Assembly (NCBI RefSeq): GCF_024500045.1 | Contig: NZ_JTEO01000011.1 | Coordinates: 1-64,000 of the forward strand | From: Methanolobus chelungpuianus | GTDB lineage: Archaea > Halobacteriota > Methanosarcinia > Methanosarcinales > Methanosarcinaceae | Direction of reading: 5' to 3' | Length of the DNA: 64,000 nt | Part shown: positions 9,779 through 19,010 of the stretch, in pieces | Layout of the letters: every line of letters begins with the position of its first letter | Numbering within the stretch: the stretch's first letter is position 1 | Program-made: the position numbers and the translations under genes | The notes under the pieces: generated by a model | Seen by the model: only the letters and a program-made list of their open reading frames with translations | The model's database searches: none | Told to the model about the DNA's origin: nothing

Positions 9779-10558
9779 ATGGCACTCCTGACACCCCAGG
9801 ACCTTGAGAACCTGTCCGTGCAGCTGGAAGAGAACGATGCTACCATTAAAAAGGTCACAGGACTTGATGTCCGTGGCATATGCGGGGAACTGTATGGCAC
9901 AAAACCGGATTCGCAGAAGATCGGTATCATCCCCATAAGCTCAGGAGAGGGCATCATCGGTAATTTTGCATCCTCCCTCCTGTTCATTGCACAATACTTC
10001 GGACTTAACGGGTTCATTACAGAACATCCGGACATAACCGGCTATTACGAGGCAGTCTCCCAGGGAGCCGATATAATACTAATGGCAGACGACCACATGT
10101 TCGTCGCGCATAACCTGCGCAACGGCAGGATCGCGAGCAATCACGTTGCCACGGGTGTCATCTATGCCGAGATCGCTTCCAGGTTCAGGGAGGCAACATC
10201 AAAGGATATTCTTGTCATAGGCCTTGGCAGGGTGGGTTATGCAGGTGCTGCACATCTTGTCAGGAAAGGGTTCAATGTGTATGCCTGCGACCCTAACAGG
10301 GCATTCCTGGAAAAGGCCGTGCAGGAGCTGGGAATCAGTCCTTACTGCAGGGAGGACAGGAAGAGGTTCTCCATGGTCTTTGAGGCTACCCCCAATCCGG
10401 ACACCATATCCGAAGGCATGATCGAGGAAAGGTGCCTGGTATCGACACCTGGCATACCCTGTGGCCTGCCTCCGGAGATCGGTAGGAAGTACCGTGTGGA
10501 CCTTGTCATGGAACCCCTGGTCATAGGGGTGGCATCTATGCTGTATTCGGTTATGTAA
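9779..10558 (+). CDS. pylD: Pyrrolysine biosynthesis dehydrogenase PylD
   Basis: Oxidises 3-methylornithyl-N6-lysine so that it cyclises to pyrrolysine. The 259-residue protein has an N-terminal helical domain and a Rossmann fold with the dinucleotide motif VIGLGRVGYAGAAHLVRKG near residues 144-162. The length matches known PylD. It is the last of the pyl biosynthesis genes; the ramA ribosome site begins within 15 bases after its stop. Confidence 0.96.
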   Translation: MALLTPQDLENLSVQLEENDATIKKVTGLDVRGICGELYGTKPDSQKIGIIPISSGEGIIGNFASSLLFIAQYFGLNGFITEHPDITGYYEAVSQGADIILMADDHMFVAHNLRNGRIASNHVATGVIYAEIASRFREATSKDILVIGLGRVGYAGAAHLVRKGFNVYACDPNRAFLEKAVQELGISPYCREDRKRFSMVFEATPNPDTISEGMIEERCLVSTPGIPCGLPPEIGRKYRVDLVMEPLVIGVASMLYSVM

Positions 10559-10579
10559 TAGTAAAAAGGAGAGTTGAAC

Positions 10580-12208
10580 ATGTATGTGATATCCCTGGAC
10601 CTTGGAACAAGCGGTTTCAGGTCGCAACTGATAGACCTTGAGAAACAGGAGACCGTCAAAACGGTCATAACCATGGGTCATCCGCTACCCGGCGGGAATG
10701 TTATGGACCACCTGGACTTTGCCATTGTCACAGGAGCGGATGTGGCACACAGGCTCATGGTGGAGACCGTGAAGAAGATCCTGGAGAAGTTCGAGGTAGA
10801 GCCTGAAAGTGTCCTGCGCATCGCAGTGTGCGGAAATCCTATCCAGCTTTCCCTGTTCCAGAACATAGAGATCAGGGACCTTGCATACGCCGGAAAGAAC
10901 AAGCAGGAGGCGCTTGGTGTCCTGGATGTCAAGAGGGATGCCAGGGTCTTTCCTGCAAACGATATCTTCAAAGGTATCTTTGAGATGGACAACTGCGAGA
11001 TAATCGTTCCCCCTGCAATAAAGCATGAGATAGGCGCCGATGCACTGGCAATGATGCTGGAGACTGACTTTATAAACCAGAAAGAACCATGTTTAGTTAC
11101 TGATTATGGCACCAACGCAGAAATGGCTCTGAAGATAGGCGACAGGATAATGACGGCAAGTGCGGCAGCAGGCCCGGCAATAGAAGGCCAGGGCATAGAC
11201 TGCGGCATGCTTGCAGGTCCGGGTGCAATCAGCGATGTCAATGTCGAGAACGGCTACTGGAGGCTCACTGTGCTTGACGGAAGCCTTAATCCCGTGAAGG
11301 GACCTCTTGTGGATCCTATAACAGGAGACACCATCGAAACCTCGGATGTAGTACCAAAAGGCATTACGGGTACGGGAGTCATTTCTACCATTGCTCTTGC
11401 GCTTAAGGAGGGCCTTATCAAAAAGCTCCCCAAGCTCCCCAACGGGAAGATAACCCTTGGGGACGGGATCTTCATCATGGACAGGGACGTGGAGGAGGTC
11501 GGGAAGGCCATAGGGGCCATCCGGGCAGCGCACATGACACTCATGGTGGAGGCGGGAATGAGATACGAAGACCTCAGGTATTCTTACATGTCCGGTGCAA
11601 CGGGCACCTATGTGGATGCTGAAAAGGCAAGACACATCGGCTCGGTGCCTGACTTCTCCCAGGGAATAGTCCAGTTCGGGAACACTTCCATCGGACTTGC
11701 GCGCAAGATAGCCATGGACCGCTCCAAGCTCGATGAGGTGATAGCGGTGGCAAAGAAGATACAGGCCGACCATGTGATGATGGCCACCAGCGAGACCTTC
11801 AAGGAGATCTACATGTGCGAGCTTGCTTCATGGCAGCAGGGCATGCCTGACGAGATGTACGACCAGATGCTGCAGATGTACGGGATTCCGCCATTCCCGT
11901 CAGCCCGTAAGGACGTGGAGATAGAGAAACGGGTCAGGAAGGATATCGATGATGTCGGCTACCTTGGACTTGACATTGTCAAGAACATCGGGATAATACT
12001 GGAAGCGCCTGTGGTAAAGTGCATACTGTGCCACCAGTGCGAGGAGGAGTGCCCTGAGGATGCGCTGGCCATTATCGAGAAGGACGGCGGTCGCTTCGTG
12101 GACATTGACAGCCAGAACTGCCTTGGTACAAGCTGCAGGCGCTGCGTGATGATCTGCCCCGAGCAGACGATAAACCATTCCCTTTTGAAGATAAAGGAAA
12201 AAGAGTGA
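10580..12208 (+). CDS. ramA: Methylamine corrinoid protein reductive activase RamA
   Basis: Reduces inactive Co(II) corrinoid proteins to the active Co(I) state in an ATP-dependent reaction, needed for methylamine methyltransferases. The 542-residue protein has an actin-like/ASKHA nucleotide-binding body beginning YVISLDLGTSGFRS, with a second phosphate loop in LVTDYGTNAEMAL. A C-terminal ferredoxin domain has two four-cysteine motifs, CILCHQCEEECP and CLGTSCRRCVMICP. ATG 10580 follows AAAAGGAGAG at good spacing; an in-frame TTG at 10574 is less likely. Its place 21 bases after pylD links pyrrolysine production with corrinoid reactivation. It could be a RamA paralogue specific for one substrate. 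Confidence 0.92.
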   Translation: MYVISLDLGTSGFRSQLIDLEKQETVKTVITMGHPLPGGNVMDHLDFAIVTGADVAHRLMVETVKKILEKFEVEPESVLRIAVCGNPIQLSLFQNIEIRDLAYAGKNKQEALGVLDVKRDARVFPANDIFKGIFEMDNCEIIVPPAIKHEIGADALAMMLETDFINQKEPCLVTDYGTNAEMALKIGDRIMTASAAAGPAIEGQGIDCGMLAGPGAISDVNVENGYWRLTVLDGSLNPVKGPLVDPITGDTIETSDVVPKGITGTGVISTIALALKEGLIKKLPKLPNGKITLGDGIFIMDRDVEEVGKAIGAIRAAHMTLMVEAGMRYEDLRYSYMSGATGTYVDAEKARHIGSVPDFSQGIVQFGNTSIGLARKIAMDRSKLDEVIAVAKKIQADHVMMATSETFKEIYMCELASWQQGMPDEMYDQMLQMYGIPPFPSARKDVEIEKRVRKDIDDVGYLGLDIVKNIGIILEAPVVKCILCHQCEEECPEDALAIIEKDGGRFVDIDSQNCLGTSCRRCVMICPEQTINHSLLKIKEKE

Positions 12209-12230
12209 ATGACTGGGAAGGCTCAGTCAT
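12209..12230. terminator. Hairpin between convergent ramA and polB
   Basis: ATGACTG (12209-12215) pairs with CAGTCAT (12224-12230). On the minus strand the hairpin is followed by CACTCTTTTTCC, so it can end polB transcription. It overlaps the polB stop codon. Confidence 0.55.
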
Positions 12231-13887
12231 CGAACTTCAGTATCGTTGTCTTGAAGGTCGAGAGATCCACGACCGGCACCTGAGCCGGGGTCGGGACAAC
12301 ATTCATCCTTTTCTGGAACTCGGTCTGGGACTGCCAGGTGCCTGAGTTTATAAGCAGGACGTTCTTGTACCACTCGACGCCTAAGGTGTGCACATGCCCG
12401 CAGTGCAGGATGTCGGGCACCTGGTTAAGCACGAAATGGTCCTGCTTCTCCGGTGCAATGGAAACGCGGCTCCCGTAAATGGGAGAGAGGTGCCTGAACT
12501 TCATCATCTCCACCATGCCCTTTGTGGGCGCATGGTATGAAACGCCGGGGACAGATGCCACAAGATCGTCAATGGAGCGACCGTGATATAAAAGCACCCT
12601 GGCACCGTCCAGGTCCACCATTGCGGGATTACCCACGAAGGTCACATTCTCCGGGAAATCCGCCCTGATGCGCTCCGGAAGTTTCGGCTGGGGTTCGGCC
12701 TGGCGCACCGCATCATGGTTACCAGGGGAGATTACAATGCTTATATGTTTCGGGACTTCGTCAAAGTACTCGGCGGCCCTTCTGTACTGGTCATATATAT
12801 CCTCGATGTTCAGTTCCTTTTCCTGTCCCGGATATATACCAACCCCGTCCACGAGGTCACCTGCCACAAGCAGGTAGCGCACCTCCCTGGAGATACCTGC
12901 AAGTGCCTCATTGTCGGTATTCCCTTTTAGGAAATCGATGAAATGCTCCCAGGGCTCTTCAAGGAATGTGGAGCTGCCTATGTGTACATCAGACGTCAGC
13001 ACCGCTTTCCCGTGAGTGCCGCTTTTCCTGGACATGGTGTTCGGCAGGTCCGGAAGGATGATCTTCTGCGCTATCATCAGTTTGCCGTCGTTTGTGAGAG
13101 TGCCTGTAAAACCCACGACCTCGTCCAGTACAAGATGCATGGCCTGCTCGAAGAGTTCCTTGTCTGCCGTGCGCACAAGCACCGAGAATATACCTGTAGG
13201 GTCCTCCACCTCAAGGACCTTGTGTCCATTGCTTGTGCTTTTGATATCGGATATCATGCCGATTATGGAGAGCTCGCTTTGCTCACCATTACCGCGCCTG
13301 TTGACAGAGCTGGCTGCAGAGCGGCTCTTTTTCAGGCTCTCTATGGGCCTTGCATTAACGCGGGAGCGAATGATGTCACTCAGCCTGCTGTAGCGGTTCC
13401 TGAAATACTGGACAAACTCCATGTACTCGCCTACACATGTGGAATTGTCAGAGATATCGGAAAGCACAGTCACCGGATTATTGCCCGGATGCCTGACTGC
13501 AGCCCCGGGATCACGGGACCTTAGAGGAACAGAATAACCTGAAGGACTGCAGGAAAGAACAGGGCCAAGGGGCAGCGGCTCAGGATCACTTACAAGGACA
13601 GAGGATATGGGTGCCGAGGATTGTAATGTGAGTATGTTAGGGTTATCTGGCTTGCCAGGCTTATCAGGCTGAAGCTTATCGAGCCTATACTTATCGGGAG
13701 CGAAGGATTCGAGATCGATATGTTCAATTCCGATTACAAGGACCGACATATCGATGGTCCTGAGCACATGGCTTACAAGCTCTCTGGGAGAGCAATGGGC
13801 ACATATCAGCTCCACTGCCTCGGGACTTATCTGGTAGCCTTCTTCTATGAAAGCTGTAAGGACATCGGCTTGTTTCATGATTGTCAT
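12223..13887 (-). CDS. polB: DNA polymerase D small subunit (DP1, exonuclease subunit)
   Basis: The small subunit of archaeal PolD, carrying the 3'-5' proofreading nuclease. The 554 residues contain a variable, poorly conserved N-terminal region, an OB fold (around IGMISDIKSTSNGHKVLEVE) and a calcineurin-like phosphoesterase domain with metal motifs TSDVHIGS, VAGDLVDG, SPGNHDAVR, LYHGRS and CGHVHTLG. These nuclease residues look intact. An alternative ATG lies three codons downstream. A TATA-like GTATATATTAA is present in the shared region with the divergent signal peptidase gene. It is a core replication gene, close to the probable origin. Confidence 0.95.
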   Translation of the reverse strand: MTIMKQADVLTAFIEEGYQISPEAVELICAHCSPRELVSHVLRTIDMSVLVIGIEHIDLESFAPDKYRLDKLQPDKPGKPDNPNILTLQSSAPISSVLVSDPEPLPLGPVLSCSPSGYSVPLRSRDPGAAVRHPGNNPVTVLSDISDNSTCVGEYMEFVQYFRNRYSRLSDIIRSRVNARPIESLKKSRSAASSVNRRGNGEQSELSIIGMISDIKSTSNGHKVLEVEDPTGIFSVLVRTADKELFEQAMHLVLDEVVGFTGTLTNDGKLMIAQKIILPDLPNTMSRKSGTHGKAVLTSDVHIGSSTFLEEPWEHFIDFLKGNTDNEALAGISREVRYLLVAGDLVDGVGIYPGQEKELNIEDIYDQYRRAAEYFDEVPKHISIVISPGNHDAVRQAEPQPKLPERIRADFPENVTFVGNPAMVDLDGARVLLYHGRSIDDLVASVPGVSYHAPTKGMVEMMKFRHLSPIYGSRVSIAPEKQDHFVLNQVPDILHCGHVHTLGVEWYKNVLLINSGTWQSQTEFQKRMNVVPTPAQVPVVDLSTFKTTILKFDD

Positions 13888-14067
13888 GCATTCATCGGGC
13901 TCTTTGCCTGTTTGTCTGTACGGGACCTGTCTGAGGCAACGATTGTTAATGGGCCAGTACGCAATTATAGTTGCAGGTAGTTAATATATACGTTAAGATT
14001 TTATTGGCTGCAGTATATTCTTATCGCTAAATATCTTTTTGCGTGCTTGACACAGGCAGGACAGATA

Positions 14068-14628
14068 ATGAACCTTAAAGAATCCTATAAAGCCTTCAAT
14101 GAGAGCGACAATTTCTTTGTGTCTCTCACCCGCGATCTTGTATCGGTATTGATAGCCGTTCTCGCGTTTGCATCTCTCTCCTATCTGGTATTCGGGATGT
14201 GGACACCCATGGTCGCCGTGGAATCGGGGAGCATGGAACCGCACATGAACGTCGGGGATATCGTTTTCATCCAGAGCATTGACCGGACACAGGTGGTGAC
14301 ATACGAAGAGGGCACGAACGATTATACTTCCTTCAGCAGCTACGGGAACGTCATCCTGTACAAGCCCTATGGCAGGGATGGTGTCACGCCCATAATCCAC
14401 AGGGCCATGTATCATGTGGAAGAGGGCGAGCCCATGTGGCAAGGAGGACCTGCGGCGCCACATTCGGGTTATATCACCAAGGGAGACAACCAGGTGACAA
14501 ACCGCTACTATGACCAGCAGGGCCAGGTCAGTTACATGCAGCCTGTGAAGGAAGAATGGGTCATCGGCGTGGCAAAGTACAGGATACCTTATATCGGATA
14601 TCTCAGACTCATGCTGCCAAGTTTCTGA
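14068..14628 (+). CDS. Archaeal signal peptidase I (S26B type)
   Basis: Cleaves signal peptides from secreted proteins at the outer face of the membrane. The 186 residues have one N-terminal membrane helix (about 20-45) and the catalytic motifs ESGSMEPHM with the nucleophile Ser, HRAMY with the His that replaces bacterial Lys, and KGDNQVTNRYYDQQ with the conserved Asp. I chose ATG 14068, which follows an AGGACAG site; an upstream TTG would add seven residues. Convergent with cdc6. Confidence 0.93.
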   Translation: MNLKESYKAFNESDNFFVSLTRDLVSVLIAVLAFASLSYLVFGMWTPMVAVESGSMEPHMNVGDIVFIQSIDRTQVVTYEEGTNDYTSFSSYGNVILYKPYGRDGVTPIIHRAMYHVEEGEPMWQGGPAAPHSGYITKGDNQVTNRYYDQQGQVSYMQPVKEEWVIGVAKYRIPYIGYLRLMLPSF

Positions 14629-14651
14629 TCCGGCCTCTATTTCTCTTTTTA

Positions 14652-15887
14652 TCACAGATGCAGCTGGGTTGTCATCACGGGCTTGAAACCGTCAAGCGGT
14701 TTGAGCCTGTAATCCTCGAACAACACTTTTTTGGTGCTTGTAATGGGAACGCTCAGGACTATTTCCTTTGTCCTGCCGTACCTGCCCTTGCTCACGACAA
14801 CCGCGTTGACGATGCCAAGCATATCAAGCTCGGACATGAGATCTGTCACCCTGCGCTGCGTGAGGATGTCCATATCCACATGCATGCAGAGCTGGCGGTA
14901 CACGTTATAGACCTCACCTGTCGTAACATTCCTGTAACCGTTGTTCCTCAGGAGCATGACACTGTAAAGGGCCAGCTTGGACTGGGTGGGAAGGGTGCGC
15001 ACAACTTCAATGACACGATCGATCTCGATCTTCTCCTGCGCGGTCTTTACGTGCTGTTCCTCGACACGGGACTTGTTCTCACGCTCGGCAATCTCCCCTG
15101 CAACCCTGAGAAGATCCAGTGCACGCCTGGCATCACCATGTTCCTGAGCAGCGAATGCGGCACACAGGGGGATGACCATTTCATCAAGCGCATTTTCCTT
15201 GTAGGCCATCTGAGCCCTCTCCCTGAGGATATCACTGATCTGTTCGGCATCGTAGGGCGGGAAAATGATCTCCTCTTCTCCCAGGGAACTCTTGACCCTG
15301 GGGTCCAGGAACTCCGTGAATTTCAGATCGTTGGAAACACCTATCATACTGACCTTTGCCTGCTCGAGGTCGGTGTTGATCCTGGAGAGATTGTAAAGGA
15401 CGTCATCGCCTTTTTTGATAAGCTTGTCGATCTCATCGAGAATTATAATGATAACCTGTTTTTCAGAATCAATAGCTTCCTTGAATTTTGCAAAGACCTG
15501 ATCCGTCGGCCAGCCCGTCATCGGGACATCCTCGCCGAACTGTCTTGAGAGATTGGCCAGAAGCCTGTACTGGGTGTCGATCACTTCACAGTTGAGGTAG
15601 ACCACTTTACAGGAAAGCCCCAGGGATTCGCCTTTCCTTTCAAGCTCGATACCCACATGGCGGGTCACAGCTGTTTTTCCGGTGCCTGTTTTACCATAGA
15701 TGAGAATGTTCGAGGGGGTATCTCCTCTCAAAGCCGAGACCAAGATAGAAGCAAGACCATTTATCTGATCGTCCCTGTGAACCAGTGAATCCGGAGTATA
15801 AGAATGCCTTAAAACCTCCTTGTTTTTAAAAATAGGTTCGTTTTCCAGTAACTCCTGAAATAAACCATCCAATGACTTATTTTGCAT
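14652..15887 (-). CDS. cdc6: Orc1/Cdc6 origin-binding initiator
   Basis: A 411-residue AAA+ ATPase that binds origin-recognition boxes and loads the MCM helicase. Walker A is IYGKTGTGKTAVTRH and Walker B is IIILDEID. A C-terminal winged-helix domain follows, with RRVTDLMSELDMLGIVN. The ATG follows AGGGTGACGC. It is transcribed away from the repeat-containing region 15983-16390, the usual arrangement in which archaeal initiator genes sit beside the origin they recognise. Confidence 0.96.
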   Translation of the reverse strand: MQNKSLDGLFQELLENEPIFKNKEVLRHSYTPDSLVHRDDQINGLASILVSALRGDTPSNILIYGKTGTGKTAVTRHVGIELERKGESLGLSCKVVYLNCEVIDTQYRLLANLSRQFGEDVPMTGWPTDQVFAKFKEAIDSEKQVIIIILDEIDKLIKKGDDVLYNLSRINTDLEQAKVSMIGVSNDLKFTEFLDPRVKSSLGEEEIIFPPYDAEQISDILRERAQMAYKENALDEMVIPLCAAFAAQEHGDARRALDLLRVAGEIAERENKSRVEEQHVKTAQEKIEIDRVIEVVRTLPTQSKLALYSVMLLRNNGYRNVTTGEVYNVYRQLCMHVDMDILTQRRVTDLMSELDMLGIVNAVVVSKGRYGRTKEIVLSVPITSTKKVLFEDYRLKPLDGFKPVMTTQLHL

Positions 15888-16044
15888 TTTTGCGTCACCC
15901 TGATAAACTCATAATAAAGCACATTTAGCACACCAATTTTTCAGGAACAATGCCACCATAAATAACAGAGGGTTTTTCATCCGTTTCCCTTTTTGTTCCA
16001 AAGGATACATAGGAAGGGTAGGTTATTAACGGTTATGGTTAAGA

Positions 16045-16065
16045 CCCCTTTGTTTCAAGTGGAGC
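16045..16065 (-). repeat. Origin-recognition box 1
   Basis: On the minus strand this reads CTCCACTTGAAACAAAGGGG, close to the archaeal box consensus including the G-rich tail. Confidence 0.8.
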
Positions 16066-16179
16066 ACTGCAGCAAAATGAGAAGGCAAAAGAAAAGCAAA
16101 TCCGGAGACAAGAAAACTCCTGTCCGGAATAGAAACTGGAACAAAATTGATGGTTATTAATATTTCATGTGGAATTAAA

Positions 16180-16200
16180 CCCCTTTATTTCAACTGGAGC
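16180..16200 (-). repeat. Origin-recognition box 2
   Basis: On the minus strand this reads CTCCAGTTGAAATAAAGGGG, the best match of the set. It begins 135 bases after box 1. Confidence 0.82.
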
Positions 16201-16218
16201 TTTTATAAAGAAGAGAGA

Positions 16219-16240
16219 CCCCATGATTTCAAATGGAAAC
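16219..16240 (-). repeat. Origin-recognition box 3
   Basis: On the minus strand it contains TTTCCATTTGAAATCATGGG, followed by another G. It directly borders the AT-rich core on its left side. Confidence 0.75.
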
Positions 16241-16368
16241 CAAAAAAAAGCTGCAAACAACTTTTTTAACATTTAAAAAAAACCTGGCAGTGTAAGTATA
16301 GAGTTGTTAGTATATATAATTTTCTTTCATCTTAATACAAATAATCCGAAGCAAAATTCCTCCATTGG

Positions 16369-16390
16369 ACTCCAGTAGAAATCATGGGGT
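16369..16390 (+). repeat. Origin-recognition box 4, inverted
   Basis: The plus strand reads CTCCAGTAGAAATCATGGGG. It is opposite in orientation to boxes 1-3 and lies on the far side of the AT-rich core. Confidence 0.78.
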
Positions 16391-16458
16391 AGCTCTCAGA
16401 GCTATAATCAAGTCAATTTTTTGAGGCGCCATTTCCCGGAGCAGTTCCCGGAATCAAA

Positions 16459-16497
16459 TTTGAACACAGTGTTTGAACACAATTCTTTTAAATATCC
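16459..16497 (+). promoter_or_regulatory. mfnA promoter with repeated TTTGAACACA
   Basis: TTTGAACACA occurs at 16459-16468 and 16472-16481, and AACACAGTGTT between them is palindromic. A TATA-like TTTTAAATAT follows near 16486-16495. The mfnA ATG is about 27 bases after it, so the mRNA is probably leaderless. The repeat abuts the TATA box and may be an operator. Confidence 0.5.
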
Positions 16498-16517
16498 TCT
16501 AATATTCATCTGTCCAG

Positions 16518-17678
16518 ATGAACGAAACCGGATTGAGTGAAGAAGAGATTATCTCCCTTCTTGGCGATGCGAAATCAAAGGACTTCAGCTACGATCGTGT
16601 CCTCAGTTCCATGTGCACCACTCCTCATGCCGTTGCTGTCAAAGCTCACATGCAATTCATTGAGTCCAATATGGGAGACTTTGGTCTTTTCAAAGGAACT
16701 CATGCAATGGAAAAGGAAGTTATACGGATGACCGGGAACATGCTTCACTGTCCCGGTGCAGAAGGCTATCTTACCACCGGAGGAACCGAGTCGAATATCC
16801 AGGCAGTACGTTCCATGAGAAATCTGCATGAGCGAAAAAATTCCGGCCCAAGGCTTAATGTCGTTGTGCCTGCTTCAGCTCACTTCTCCTTTGACAAGAT
16901 CTCTGATGTCCTTGACATTGAAGTCAGGAAAGCTTCTCTGGACAGGGATTTTAAAGCCTCGGCGGAAGCAATGGCATCTCTCATAGATGAGAATACAGTT
17001 GGCCTTGTTGCAATTGCAGGTTCCACAGAATTCGGCCAGGTGGATCCTGTTGAGGAAATATCAGGACTTGCACTCAAACACGGCCTTCCCCTGCACATAG
17101 ATGCAGCCTTCGGAGGTTTCGTGCTTCCCTTCCTTGAGGAAAAGCATGCATTTGACTTTTCCCTTCAGGGTGTCACCTCAATTGCGGTCGATCCCCATAA
17201 GATGGGCCTGAGCACAATTCCCGCAGGCATCCTGCTTTTCCGGGATTTCAGGCATCTTGACTGCCTTAAGGCTCATGCCCCCTATCTTACGGTAGACAGC
17301 CAGTACACTCTCACAGGTACCCGCAGCGGAGCAGCTGTTGCGGCTACTTTTGCAGTCATGAAGTTCCTGGGAAAAGAAGGCTATACAGCGACTGTCTCCA
17401 GATGCATGGAAATGACCCGTTATCTTATCAGGGAAGCTTCAGTACTGGGCGTTGAACCTGTCATCGATCCTGTAATGAATGTCGTAACTCTGAAAGTTCC
17501 TGATCCGGCTTTTATCAGGAGCACCCTTTCCAGGGAATACAACTGGCATGTTTCCATCACAAGAGAGCCAAAAGCGCTGCGCCTTGTGATAATGCCTCAC
17601 ATGAGCCGTGGGATGATCGATATGTTCGTTTCAGATCTGGCCAAAGTAGTGGAAACCGTCAGGCATCAGAGAAGATAA
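16518..17678 (+). CDS. mfnA: L-tyrosine decarboxylase for methanofuran synthesis
   Basis: Makes tyramine from tyrosine, an early step in methanofuran synthesis; some homologues instead decarboxylate aspartate for coenzyme A. The 386-residue protein is a fold type I PLP enzyme with the cofactor region YLTTGGTESNIQAV, the PLP aspartate in PLHIDAAFGGF and the Schiff-base lysine in VDPHKMGLSTIPAG. The length matches the archaeal family. The position of the TATA box predicts a leaderless mRNA starting at the ATG. It borders the origin region, and a structured segment follows its stop. Confidence 0.92.
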   Translation: MNETGLSEEEIISLLGDAKSKDFSYDRVLSSMCTTPHAVAVKAHMQFIESNMGDFGLFKGTHAMEKEVIRMTGNMLHCPGAEGYLTTGGTESNIQAVRSMRNLHERKNSGPRLNVVVPASAHFSFDKISDVLDIEVRKASLDRDFKASAEAMASLIDENTVGLVAIAGSTEFGQVDPVEEISGLALKHGLPLHIDAAFGGFVLPFLEEKHAFDFSLQGVTSIAVDPHKMGLSTIPAGILLFRDFRHLDCLKAHAPYLTVDSQYTLTGTRSGAAVAATFAVMKFLGKEGYTATVSRCMEMTRYLIREASVLGVEPVIDPVMNVVTLKVPDPAFIRSTLSREYNWHVSITREPKALRLVIMPHMSRGMIDMFVSDLAKVVETVRHQRR

Positions 17679-17890
17679 ACCAAAATAAGTAAGTGAGGGG
17701 AGAGGCTGATCGTACCTTGCCTAGAAGCGCGTAAGGCATCTGTACTTCCAGCCTGCGTTAAGTTGTAATATGACTTTTGGGTATATACTCATGATCCAAG
17801 CAGGGTGAAAGTATTTTCATGCCCGACCTACGCGCCATACTATACTAACTTTCGATAAAACTATATATGAACGTAATCTAACATCACGTT
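17679..17890. other. Intergenic region with two RNA-like hairpins
   Basis: Besides the nested hairpin listed separately (17703-17754), GGGTGAAA (17803-17810) can pair with TTTCA-TG-CCC (17815-17824) with a small bulge. Near the right end AACTATATATG (17861-17871) is a TATA box about 25 bases before the ATG of the following protease gene, which would make that mRNA nearly leaderless. No reading frame is convincing. Confidence 0.45.
17703..17754 (+). ncRNA. Candidate structured RNA downstream of mfnA (three nested helices)
   Basis: Three helices nest inside one another: AGGCT (17703-17707) with AGCCT (17750-17754), GTAC (17712-17715) with GTAC (17742-17745), and TGCCT (17718-17722) with AGGCA (17734-17738), around an 11-base loop. 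No T run follows, so it is not an obvious terminator. It may be an mRNA 3' structure or a small RNA; no family was recognised. Confidence 0.35.
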
Positions 17891-18982
17891 ATGAGGACAT
17901 CTTTAAAGATCGGGACTATAATAGGGATACCTGTCAAACTCCACATTACCTTCTTGCTGATAATGCCTGTCTTTGCCTTTGTTTTTGCCACAACGGTACC
18001 TCCTTTGGGTTTTGCAGGAACTGCCTCTCCGGCCATGGTCTATGTCCTGTCACTGATAACAACGATCCTGCTCTTTACCTGCGTGCTGCTGCATGAGCTG
18101 GGACATTCATATATTGCCAAAGGTTTCGGCGTGGAGATCAAGGACATAACCCTGCTGCTCTTTGGAGGTGTCTCTTCCATGGAGGAGATCCCAAGGGTAC
18201 CTTCCCAGGAACTGAAGATGGCCTTTGCGGGCCCCTTTGTAAGCTTTGTGATAGGGGTCGCGTTGCTGCTGTTTAATGTGCTGCTGGCTTCCTATATGGC
18301 AGGCTACTCTGCCACCTCGGTGTTCCTCATGCTCAACATCCTGGGTTCCATCAATATCGTACTTGGGCTTTTCAACCTGCTGCCGGCTTTCCCCATGGAC
18401 GGCGGGCGCCTTCTCAGGGCATGGTATGCAAAGAGGATGAGCTATGTCAAGGCCACTCACTATGCGGCCTCCTTCGGAAAGATGTTTGCCTTCCTCATGG
18501 GAATATTCGGCCTGTTCTTTAATCCCTGGCTCATCCTGATAGCGTTCTTCGTTTACATCGGTGCTTCAGAGGAGGACAGGGCCACCACAGTCACTGTGCT
18601 GCTGGAAAGATACAAAGTCAGGGAAATAATGTCCCCTGAGGTTGTCGGCGTCTCTCCTGACATCAACGTGGAAGAGCTTTCCAAATTCATGTTCGAGAAA
18701 AAACACCTGGGTTATCCCGTGCTCAAGGGTAATTCTTTAAAAGGGATTGTGACATTTACGGATATACGCAATATACCACCGCATGAGCGCTATGCAAAAC
18801 TTGTGTCTGATATCATGACCAGGGACATTATATCTGTGAATCCCCAGGACCCTGCATCCGAGGCATTCAAGGTCATGACCCGGAACAATATCGGGCGTGT
18901 ACTGGTAGTGGATAACGGGGAGCTTGTAGGGATACTCTCAAGATCGGACCTCATGCGGGCCATGATGTTGCTAAATGAATGA
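17891..18982 (+). CDS. Site-2-type membrane metalloprotease (M50) with CBS pair
   Basis: A 363-residue intramembrane zinc protease. Several membrane helices occupy residues 1 to about 225, with zinc ligands in LLHELGHSYI and the third ligand region in NLLPAFPMDGGRLLRAW. Two CBS domains follow from about residue 240 (VREIMSPEVVGVSP and VSDIMTRDIISVNP). CBS pairs usually bind adenine nucleotides and would let energy state control proteolysis of a membrane-anchored substrate. The substrate is unknown. No operon partner is certain; the next gene starts 28 bases later on the same strand. Confidence 0.9.
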   Translation: MRTSLKIGTIIGIPVKLHITFLLIMPVFAFVFATTVPPLGFAGTASPAMVYVLSLITTILLFTCVLLHELGHSYIAKGFGVEIKDITLLLFGGVSSMEEIPRVPSQELKMAFAGPFVSFVIGVALLLFNVLLASYMAGYSATSVFLMLNILGSINIVLGLFNLLPAFPMDGGRLLRAWYAKRMSYVKATHYAASFGKMFAFLMGIFGLFFNPWLILIAFFVYIGASEEDRATTVTVLLERYKVREIMSPEVVGVSPDINVEELSKFMFEKKHLGYPVLKGNSLKGIVTFTDIRNIPPHERYAKLVSDIMTRDIISVNPQDPASEAFKVMTRNNIGRVLVVDNGELVGILSRSDLMRAMMLLNE

Positions 18983-19010
18983 TCCCAAGGGGATTCCAAG
19001 AGGATGAGAA

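Larger units (their letters stand above)
15983..16390. other. Probable chromosomal replication origin (oriC)
   Basis: A non-coding region next to cdc6 with four clear origin-recognition-box-like repeats, three in one orientation (16045, 16180, 16219) and one inverted (16369), flanking a very AT-rich stretch at about 16241-16335 that could be the unwinding element. A weaker copy lies near 15987-16004 and a short match TTTCATGTGGAA near 16163. Known archaeal boxes read roughly TCCAGTGGAAAC followed by AAGGGG, which these match when read on the minus strand. Confidence 0.85.
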
